64,000 bases of DNA, taken from assembly GCA_903908265.1 (NCBI GenBank), contig CAIVRI010000004.1:1-64000 (forward strand). The letters are read 5' to 3'. The notes under the pieces were generated by a model. That model did no database searches. It was given only the letters and a program-made list of their open reading frames with translations, and was not told the origin of the DNA. This document shows positions 57,929 through 64,000 of the stretch, piece after piece. This DNA comes from an uncultured Pseudomonadota bacterium (GTDB lineage Bacteria > Pseudomonadota > Gammaproteobacteria > Steroidobacterales > Steroidobacteraceae). Position 1 is the first letter of the stretch. Each line of letters opens with the position of its first letter. The translations under genes and the position numbers were made by a program.

Positions 57929-58188
57929 TTATGCTTCCGACTGAAGTAAGCGTTGGCGACACTGAGCTGGCGTGAGAATGCGAATGCCTTCATGCACAAC
58001 CAGCTCGAGCAGATCGCCGGCCCGCTGCATGGTCTGACGCAGGTCCTCGCGCGTCATGCGCTGCCGACCGGCGTAGCTCTCGGCAGAAATCATCACCACG
58101 GAGGGCCGACCATTTCGCGTGATGCTGACAGGATGACGCTGCGCGGCTTCCATCACCTCGCCAAGCCGTTTTTGGCATCAAGGGCCAA
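57929..58188 (-). pseudogene. Phd/YefM-type antitoxin, probably frameshifted, no toxin gene
   Basis: From GTG 58156 the frame encodes VMEAAQRHPVSITRNGRPSV, then VMISAESYAGRQRM and an acidic/helical tail (75 residues), a clear Phd/YefM antitoxin lacking its first ~18 residues. The missing piece is found one frame over, directly upstream: LALDAK, then the A5 run. One extra A (six rather than five, at 58169-58173) would join LDAKKRLGEVMEAAQR in a single frame from the TTG at 58188. In the present sequence the antitoxin frame upstream meets TGA at 58178-58180. No RelE/ParE/Doc-like toxin gene is adjacent. Translation from GTG 58156 or ATG 58153 of a truncated protein cannot be excluded. Confidence 0.65.
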
Positions 58189-58440
58189 CAGCGCTCTGCA
58201 GCGAAACGGACCGTGGATTACGACCGCCTAACCGCTGTCCTTGCCAATCGACGCACGACCCGAGAACACCTACCGGCAAGAACGCGAACAATGATTCCGT
58301 TTTTTCTCTACGGGATGGTCGACCGGGCGCGAAAAATCGCGCAAGACACCCCAGCAAGCAGCACGTTTTATCGTTATTGCCCCGAGACGCAGGACGCACT
58401 ACCGCGGCCCACGTTGGTAAGGCGGTCAGAGTGCCCCGCC

Positions 58441-60150
58441 TTACGGCGCCCGATAGACCGTACGGCCCTCCTTGATGGTCTCGACCACTTTGATGTCCTT
58501 GATCGCCATCGGGTCGACGGTGAGCGGATTGCGGTCAAGAATCACGAAATCGGCGAGTTTTCCTGCCGCCAACGTGCCCTTGGATTTTTCTTCGAAGTAC
58601 TCATAGGCGCCATTCGAGGTCATTGCCCGCAGCCCGTCGTAGGGACTGACGCGCTCCGCGGCGCCAAGCAACACTCCGGAACTGGTGACGCGATTGACCG
58701 CCGTCCACAGTAGGAACAACGGGTCCAGCGGCGTCACCACCGTATCGGTGTGATTGGTCGCCCGCAGGCCCATGTGCAGTGCACTGTTCATGGGGCTGAG
58801 GTAACCGGCTCGGTCGGGTCCCAAATTGCGCAAATGCACGTCGCCCATGTAGTACACATGGTTGGTGAAAAAACTAGGCAGTAACCCGTTGGCGCGGTAG
58901 GCCTCTAGTTGGTCCGAGCGCATGATCTGCGAATGAATGATCACCGTGCGCCGGTTGTGGTTGTCCTCGCCCAGTTGTGCCTCGGCATATTGGTGGCCTT
59001 CGATCATCATATCGATCGCGGCATCGCCATTGCAGTGTGAGTACAGCTGGATGTTGTTGCGATAGGCCAGCAGGACCAGTTGATTGACCTCGTCCTGGCT
59101 CATCGCCGGAAAACCCACGCAGTGCTCCGTACAACCAGGCACCGGCGTCAGGTACGGCTCGGTGAGGAACGCGGTCTTACCCTGCGGTGAGCCGTCTACT
59201 GCGATCTTCAGACCTTGGAATTTCAGACGATTCGCATACACGTTCCATTGGATGCGTCCGGTCCCAATCACGTCCTTGGCGATTGTGTAAGCAGGCAAAG
59301 CAACCACATCAATGGTCAATAGTCCGGCGCGGGCGGCGTGCTCAAGCACGGGCAGTTTCTCCCCCACCAGCAGATGCTCGGCCGCCGTTGTGATGCCAAA
59401 GCTCTGGTAATACTCGACCGCCCGACGGATCAGGTTGTCCTCGAGCTTGGGGTCGCGCGCCCCCTTCAGAAAGCCAATGAATGCGAACATGCCTTTTTCT
59501 TGGATCAATCCCTCGGGTTGGCGCGACCCAGGGATTCGAATGATCGTCCCGCCCTCGGGATCGGGCGTGTCGGCAGTGATTCCTGCAGCCTTCAGCGCGG
59601 CAGAGTTCGCCACCAGCATATGACCGGAGCCGTGTACGAGGATGACCGGATTGGTGGGGAACTCCGCATCAAGATCTGCGGCCGTCGGGTGCCGCTTCTC
59701 GGCAAGACCATCCTGATCGTAGCCTTGCCCGATGAGCCACGTCGTGTCATCCGCCTGCATCTGCGTTTTCAGTGCATGCAACTTAGCGAGCACCTGTGCG
59801 ATGGAGGCGACCGTGCCATTCGGCGGCGGACTCAGGTCGGCCTGTACCAAGGAATCGGCGTAGTTCAGTAGGTGGCTGTGCGCATCAATGAATCCAGGTA
59901 GCAAGGTCTTGCCATGCAGATTCACGACGCGGGTCGCCGGGCCCTTGAGTGCGTCGGCACCCGCACGCGAGCCTGCGTAGGCGATCTTGCCCTTACGCAC
60001 CGCAAGCGCTTGCACGTAGGTGGGCTTATCGCCCTCTAGGGTCAAGATGTGACCGCCGGTATATACCGTGTCTACCGGGCTCCCTGCAGCGGCGATACCG
60101 CCACCTGCAAGCGCCAGCAGGCCAAAATACTTGCGCAGCTCTTTCAGCAC
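58441..60150 (-). CDS. Exported amidohydrolase family protein (YtcJ/amidohydrolase_3 type), third copy
   Basis: This 569-residue exported metal-dependent hydrolase starts at GTG 60150, which has GGGGG 5-6 bp upstream and directly precedes a signal peptide (VLKELRKYFGLLALAGGGIAAAG). A longer in-frame extension lacks a leader. Family motifs are TVYTGGHILTLEGDKPTYVQ, PGFIDAHSHLLNYADSL, TWLIGQGYDQDGLAE, GLKIAVDGSPQGKTAFLTEP (candidate bridging lysine), YSHCNGDAAIDMMIEGH, TNHTDTVVTPLDPLFLLW and GTLAAGKLADFVILDRNPL. It differs clearly from the two copies near 6-10 kb. It stands alone amid gene relics. The substrate is unknown. Confidence 0.87.
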   Translation of the reverse strand: MLKELRKYFGLLALAGGGIAAAGSPVDTVYTGGHILTLEGDKPTYVQALAVRKGKIAYAGSRAGADALKGPATRVVNLHGKTLLPGFIDAHSHLLNYADSLVQADLSPPPNGTVASIAQVLAKLHALKTQMQADDTTWLIGQGYDQDGLAEKRHPTAADLDAEFPTNPVILVHGSGHMLVANSAALKAAGITADTPDPEGGTIIRIPGSRQPEGLIQEKGMFAFIGFLKGARDPKLEDNLIRRAVEYYQSFGITTAAEHLLVGEKLPVLEHAARAGLLTIDVVALPAYTIAKDVIGTGRIQWNVYANRLKFQGLKIAVDGSPQGKTAFLTEPYLTPVPGCTEHCVGFPAMSQDEVNQLVLLAYRNNIQLYSHCNGDAAIDMMIEGHQYAEAQLGEDNHNRRTVIIHSQIMRSDQLEAYRANGLLPSFFTNHVYYMGDVHLRNLGPDRAGYLSPMNSALHMGLRATNHTDTVVTPLDPLFLLWTAVNRVTSSGVLLGAAERVSPYDGLRAMTSNGAYEYFEEKSKGTLAAGKLADFVILDRNPLTVDPMAIKDIKVVETIKEGRTVYRAP

Positions 60151-60739
60151 AGATCCCCCCGAAATTTCGTGATTTTCGCTCGGTCGGCAAATTGTAGCGG
60201 AGCGAGTAGGCCCGTGGAATAGCCCGGCAGTGGCATCAGCTGCGTACTGGTCTTGCCGGGGTGCGCACCGCGCGCGCCGAATGCAACACCGCACTCTCGC
60301 CACGCCTCATTTCCCGGCCAATTCGCCCTGCCAATGCTGACAGGTTTAGGCCTACAGGATCCCGTCACATTGCGTTCTACTTGCTAAGTACACGTGTGGA
60401 CCCCGTACGTTGCGCGTGAGGGGCCACCGGGGGCTCTCTACAAGCTGCCCTACTACTACCGCTTGCGCTGAACGAGATGCTCGATATCACCAAGACGCGG
60501 GTGGTCGCGACCCAGATCCAGACGAGCGCGGCACCTTCGGCATGTTGCTGTAGGCGGCCGTCATGGCCTGCACGTATTATATGATTGTCGATCTCGCATC
60601 GCCGCGCTTCGGACTGATCCGCATGGACAGGGGCGACCAAGCGCTGATTGCGCCGCGGGAAAGCTGGCACTGATCGTCTACGGCAGGCGCCCTTCGCGGC
60701 CCGGCGCTAGTCGGCCGTGCCTAGCGGCCGCACGACCGA
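60151..60739. other. 589-bp gap with one relic and no intact gene
   Basis: The right half (60420-60673) holds a broken DUF4239-type gene fragment on the plus strand, listed separately. In 60151-60419 I see no gene, tRNA or repeat. It must contain the promoter of the minus-strand amidohydrolase, but no clear -35/-10 pair stands out. Confidence 0.6.
60420..60673 (+). pseudogene. C-terminal relic of a DUF4239 (bestrophin-like) membrane protein
   Basis: In the frame through 60438 the plus strand reads LQAALLLPLALNEMLDITKT then RVVATQIQTSAAPS. This resembles the conserved LxLNEmiD segment of DUF4239 membrane proteins. The homology then shifts frame near 60530-60540 and, after a TAG at about 60551, continues as AAVMACTYYMIVDLASP, RFGLIRMDRGDQALI and a stop at 60671. 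That is the usual (I/V)DLDxPxxGLIR ending of the family. One frameshift, one nonsense codon and no N-terminal half mark a decayed gene. Confidence 0.55.
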
Positions 60740-63700
60740 TCAGTACTCGAACTGGTACGACAGTCCGATACTGCCATCGGGATTATTCTCCGGTGTTGTG
60801 CCCTGCGTAATCGCATAGCCGTTGCCGAGCTTGGTGCGCAACTTCAATCTCTGGGTCAGATCGACATCGACCTGCACCTGGGTCGAGCCCGTAGTGCTCT
60901 GCTCGACCTCCACATACACATGCTTGCCCACATAGCGTCCGGCGCCGATGGTGGCGCCGAGCGCGTTGCCGGTAGCTGCACTCGGTGCGGTGGCGGCGTT
61001 ACCACTCGTGCCGATTGTGAGGCGATCCAGACGCAGCGCCCGCTGCAGCGTATTGAGCGGATTGAAGCTTGACACACCCGCGCCGACGCCACTGAGGGTA
61101 GCCAACGCCGCGGCTATCTGCGCAACTTGCAAAGCGCTCATTTGCGCGGCGCTCTCACCAAAGAACAAGCGCGCCAAGATCTCATCCTGCGGCAGGCTCG
61201 GAGTACTCGAGAATTCGAAGCGCGGCGCGTCCACAAATCCTGCCACATGCACCGTCGTGGTCACCCCCGCCGCGAGCGTCTGTGCCGTAAAGTCCAAGCT
61301 CGGGTTGATCTTGTTGTCAAGGCCCATGCCTTCGAACCCAATGCGTCCCGAGGTGAAGGCCAGCTGACTACCCGCGAGCGTAAAACTGCCGCGCAACAGA
61401 TCAAATCCACCCACCGTGACCGGCGCTGCAGTCGTCCCAGTGAGGCGCAGTTGGCCACCGAGTTCCGCATCCAGCCCCCGGCCCGTGATCAGTATTTCCT
61501 GCGGCGCATCGATCTGCACGTCAAGACCAAGCGGATAGGTACGCGTCACAACCGGCGGCGGCGCTCGGCCGCGGCGACGCACGTCCAACACGGCGACGTC
61601 GACGGGGAGACCCTTGGGCAAGGTGATCTGCGTACGGTGCAAGTGCACCGCGCCGGCCAGCGTCATCGGGCCGCGTACAAAACCACGCAACGCCAGTTCC
61701 GCATCTACATGGCTGTTAAGCAGACCGGTTGCAGCCGGCTGCGCGTCGCGCGCCAACAAGCGCAGATCGACCGGCAAGTCCGGCTGTAGCAGCCCGAGCG
61801 TGCCGGTCAGCGCAAGGCTGCCGGAGATTGCCCGCCCGCTGAAGGTACGGATCTGCAGTTGTGTGTCGTGGGCATCGATCTGCGCATTCATGTGATCAAT
61901 GTGCACGCCATGGCGAAAATCACGGAAGCTGGCAGCGCTCAGCCCGAGGGTGCCCTGCAGGCGCGGCGCGCCCGGCGTACCGACCAGCGCGGCGTCAACC
62001 CGCAACGCACCGCTCACCTGTTGCCCGCGTGCTTGAAACAGCGGGTTGAGCCACTCGAGGCCAAAGGCCCCCTGCGCGACCAAGTCGAACGCGCCGGCCG
62101 CCTCTAGCGGGGCCTCACCGGTGACCGCGAGCAGCGGTATCTGCCGCTGCGAGAGGTGGCCCTCGACATGCATCCGTTCCTCCTGCAACTGGCCCGTCAA
62201 CTGCAGACCAAGAGGCGGTAGCGCCCGACCCGCTTCACCGCCGAACTGCAGGTCCTTGGCATCCAATGCGAACTCGCCGCGCGGCCGGTTCAGGCTACCC
62301 TGCAAGGACAGCCGCCCATCCACGCGCACAGCGCTGACACTCTCAGGCAGCAACGCATTAAGAATCGCGGCATCCAGTTGCTGCAAATCGACCTGCAGAT
62401 CCAGCGCAGGCGAGAGCCGGCCCTCCGCGCGCAGCGTGGCCTTGCCGGCGCGGAGTTGCAAATGTTCCATCCGCCAACCGTCGTCGTCAAACAACCGCAG
62501 CGGTCCTTCTGTGGCGAGTGTGAGCGCACCGAGCGTCGCCTGCGCATCCAGCACTTGCAGCGAGCGACCCACCGCATCCAACACGCCCGAAGCCGATACT
62601 TGCGCCGGCAGTCCCAGCACCGACGACAGCGCCAGGTCCGCATCGAGCGCGAGATGCGCCGCGGCACCACGACCGGAGATGTGCAGTACGCCGTTGTGCC
62701 CACCGGCCGCAAAATGCGGGCTCTCGAATGCAAAGCGCAGCGGCGCTTGGGGATGCGTAGGATCGATCGTCAGATCAGCCCTGAGGCTCCCCGCCAGCGT
62801 AACCCCTAGCAGTGGTTGTAGATCAGCAAGGTCCGTGATGCGCAGATGCAGTGCGCCGACCGCGGCGTTGCCGGCGACCCCATCGCCGGCAGCGTGCACA
62901 CTCTTCCAATGCGCGCGGGAGACATGCCAATGGACCGCAGCATCCGCCTCACGCTGCACGCTCGCCACAAAGGTCAGCGGTGCGCCTTCGAGCGATCCGT
63001 CCACTTGCAACTGACCGCGCGGCGCAGCTGGCAATCCCTGCGCATGCAACTCAGCCCCCAGCGCCTCAGCAGGGGCTCCGCGCACCGACAGTCGGGTCGC
63101 AAGACGTGCATCCAGCGCTAAGGCGCGGCGCGGGCCGCGGAGCGTCCCGGCAAGCTGGACGCCCCCTGCAAGGGCCGGTGACAGCACGGTGGCATCGGCA
63201 ATCTGCAACTGAAAGCGCAGCGCGAGCGGACCGTCCGCACGGGCCAACGCCCCGTCAAGGCGCGCCGACAACGGACCACCGGAGAGCGTGAGGCGCTGTA
63301 ACGTCAGTCGCGCCCGATCCCAACTACCGGTCGCACGCCATTCGCTGCGTGGGCCCAGCAGGGCGCGCCAGCGCGCCTCCCCAGCGGTCAGGCGGGGACT
63401 GAAAGCAGCGGTAAACGTCTGCCGTGCCCCGTCACCGTGGACCTGCGCTTCGAGCGTCGCCGAACCGCCGACATCCGCACCCAGCAGACGACCCAGTGGC
63501 GCCAGATCCGATAAGCGGCCGCTGAGCGTGAGGTCCGACCGCGTGGCGTGTGGGTCGTGGGTCGCCTGCAGGTGCAGCGACAGCAACGGGTGCGACACGT
63601 CCACCGCAAGAGGCCTGGCGGTCTCGTCGAAATGAATCGCCGCCGCAATACGCAATGGGTCGCCGCCGAACAGCGCCGGAGTGGGGCCGGGGAGGGTCAG

Positions 63701-64000
63701 ATCCTGCAACTGCGCGGTGGCGTACAAGCGACCGCGATGGCCACCCAGTTGTGCGGTCAGCGCACCGACGCTGAGCGCACCAGGCAAGCGCAGTTGCGCG
63801 ACGGTCAAGACACCTTCGGCCTCGGCCTGCGCGAGTGCGCCCTGCCAACGCCCGTGCATATCGAAGTTCTGCCATCGGAGGTCCGCGCGCGGCGCCATGG
63901 CCCCCGCCGCAAGCGCGTACTGCAGATCGGCCGCAGGGTTCACCAGATCTACCTGTCCGCGCACACTGCCGTGCAAGGCCCCCGCGTTGACGATGAAATC
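60740..64000 (-). CDS. tamB: TamB-like translocation/assembly module protein, C-terminal part (5' end beyond window)
   Basis: The frame is open to the window edge, giving 1086 residues of an AsmA/TamB-type protein, a long periplasmic beta-taco that bridges inner and outer membranes for lipid transport and, with TamA, outer-membrane protein assembly. The sequence is a repetitive run of short beta strands (LTLSGRLSDLAPLGRLLGAD, LSLQGSLNRPRGEFALDAKD, RVDAALVGTPGAPRLQGTLG). It ends with the diagnostic TamB/DUF490 domain: PVTVGGFDLLRGSFTLAGSQ, GRIGFEGMGLDNKINPSLD, SSTPSLPQDEILARLFFGES, GAGRYVGKHVYVEVEQSTTG, LRTKLGNGYAITQGTT and IGLSYQFEY with an aromatic terminus. TamA would be expected upstream, outside the window. 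Confidence 0.93.
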   Translation of the reverse strand, partial: DFIVNAGALHGSVRGQVDLVNPAADLQYALAAGAMAPRADLRWQNFDMHGRWQGALAQAEAEGVLTVAQLRLPGALSVGALTAQLGGHRGRLYATAQLQDLTLPGPTPALFGGDPLRIAAAIHFDETARPLAVDVSHPLLSLHLQATHDPHATRSDLTLSGRLSDLAPLGRLLGADVGGSATLEAQVHGDGARQTFTAAFSPRLTAGEARWRALLGPRSEWRATGSWDRARLTLQRLTLSGGPLSARLDGALARADGPLALRFQLQIADATVLSPALAGGVQLAGTLRGPRRALALDARLATRLSVRGAPAEALGAELHAQGLPAAPRGQLQVDGSLEGAPLTFVASVQREADAAVHWHVSRAHWKSVHAAGDGVAGNAAVGALHLRITDLADLQPLLGVTLAGSLRADLTIDPTHPQAPLRFAFESPHFAAGGHNGVLHISGRGAAAHLALDADLALSSVLGLPAQVSASGVLDAVGRSLQVLDAQATLGALTLATEGPLRLFDDDGWRMEHLQLRAGKATLRAEGRLSPALDLQVDLQQLDAAILNALLPESVSAVRVDGRLSLQGSLNRPRGEFALDAKDLQFGGEAGRALPPLGLQLTGQLQEERMHVEGHLSQRQIPLLAVTGEAPLEAAGAFDLVAQGAFGLEWLNPLFQARGQQVSGALRVDAALVGTPGAPRLQGTLGLSAASFRDFRHGVHIDHMNAQIDAHDTQLQIRTFSGRAISGSLALTGTLGLLQPDLPVDLRLLARDAQPAATGLLNSHVDAELALRGFVRGPMTLAGAVHLHRTQITLPKGLPVDVAVLDVRRRGRAPPPVVTRTYPLGLDVQIDAPQEILITGRGLDAELGGQLRLTGTTAAPVTVGGFDLLRGSFTLAGSQLAFTSGRIGFEGMGLDNKINPSLDFTAQTLAAGVTTTVHVAGFVDAPRFEFSSTPSLPQDEILARLFFGESAAQMSALQVAQIAAALATLSGVGAGVSSFNPLNTLQRALRLDRLTIGTSGNAATAPSAATGNALGATIGAGRYVGKHVYVEVEQSTTGSTQVQVDVDLTQRLKLRTKLGNGYAITQGTTPENNPDGSIGLSYQFEY

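Larger units (their letters stand above)
57552..58440. other. 889-bp gene-poor segment containing two gene relics
   Basis: No intact, recognisable full-length gene lies here. The minus strand carries a TonB-receptor C-terminal relic (57743-57928) abutting a frameshifted Phd-type antitoxin (57929-58188), both listed separately. The flanks (57552-57742 and 58189-58440) show nothing I can assign. There is no transposase or repeat to explain the decay. Confidence 0.7.

Noticed and set aside
58325-58350. GCGCGA/TCGCGC hairpin with a T-rich loop
   Set aside because: It is about 100 bp past the amidohydrolase stop, and the T residues are in the loop rather than after the stem, so I do not call it a terminator.
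58178-58399. Minus-strand open frame upstream of the antitoxin, ending SVSLQSAVGP then TGA, in frame with the antitoxin
   Set aside because: A nonsense mutation joining it to the antitoxin was considered, but the distance to the conserved RLGEV segment is about five residues too long for a Phd N-terminus. The one-base frameshift model fits better.
60377-60670. Minus-strand 97-codon open frame in the gap before tamB
   Set aside because: It has low-complexity Arg/Ala/Ser composition and no motif; the plus strand of the same DNA shows DUF4239-like fragments instead.
1-64000. CRISPR arrays, tRNA/rRNA genes, insertion sequences, prophage or integron signatures
   Set aside because: I read for regularly spaced repeats, tRNA cloverleaf ends, transposase or integrase motifs and long terminal inverted repeats, and saw none that I could support.

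Overview
The window is about 64 kb of GC-rich, densely packed bacterial chromosome from an aerobic or facultative gammaproteobacterium. A Xanthomonadales/Steroidobacter-like lineage is my guess. The lineage call is inference, resting on ubiTUV, two large TonB-dependent receptors, a receptor/SapC/tryptophan-halogenase locus, a fused alpha-beta E1 dehydrogenase beside an Lrp-type regulator, a heterotetrameric sarcosine oxidase operon, and TamB. I see no rRNA, tRNA, CRISPR array, insertion sequence or prophage.

Layout. (1) 0-13 kb is scavenging of peptides, amines and amino acids: an edge-cut MFS carrier, a secreted M19 dipeptidase, an agmatinase-type ureohydrolase, a PLP aminotransferase co-oriented with a TonB receptor and an exported amidohydrolase, a second divergent exported amidohydrolase, an SGNH-like exported protein, and a D-arginine-dehydrogenase-like FAD enzyme whose stop codon overlaps a YeeE/YedE transporter. 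(2) 13.4-16 kb is ubiT-ubiU-ubiV, the oxygen-independent ubiquinone hydroxylation genes, coupled by 4-bp overlaps. (3) 16-24.5 kb is a minus-strand locus: TonB receptor, terminator, halogenase, SapC-like protein, JmjC/cupin-8 protein, second halogenase. It is preceded by two LacI-type operator palindromes. (4) 24.5-32.3 kb holds small metabolic genes: cysteine-desulfurase-like protein, DUF1993, methyltransferase, isochorismatase-like hydrolase, FAH-family hydrolase, MaoC, SRAP peptidase, M24 peptidase, YchJ and a small unknown. (5) 32.4-35.9 kb is a molybdopterin dehydrogenase large subunit plus triheme cytochrome c, without the usual [2Fe-2S] subunit next to it. (6) 36-43.7 kb is a BkdR-like regulator divergent from E1(alpha-beta fusion)-E2 of a branched-chain-type 2-oxoacid dehydrogenase, then MaeB malic enzyme and a FucP-like sugar permease. 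(7) 43.7-57.5 kb is a methylated-amine block: soxBDAG with a LysR and a rhomboid gene on the minus strand, a BetI-like TetR, and divergently an MttB-family methyltransferase, a dimethylglycine-dehydrogenase-like enzyme and an MFS carrier. An aldo/keto reductase follows. (8) 57.5-60.7 kb holds three gene relics (TonB-receptor C-terminus, frameshifted Phd antitoxin, DUF4239 protein) around an intact exported amidohydrolase. (9) The window ends inside tamB.

Two loci stand out as possible under-described systems. In the first, a TonB receptor with two flavin halogenases, SapC and a cupin appears LacI-controlled and has an intrinsic terminator abutting the halogenase start codon. In the second, a quaternary-amine demethylation island seems to feed an MttB-family protein (no corrinoid partner visible), a dimethylglycine dehydrogenase and sarcosine oxidase in series. 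A third point is a UbiU that lacks one of the four iron-sulfur cysteines known from the E. coli protein.
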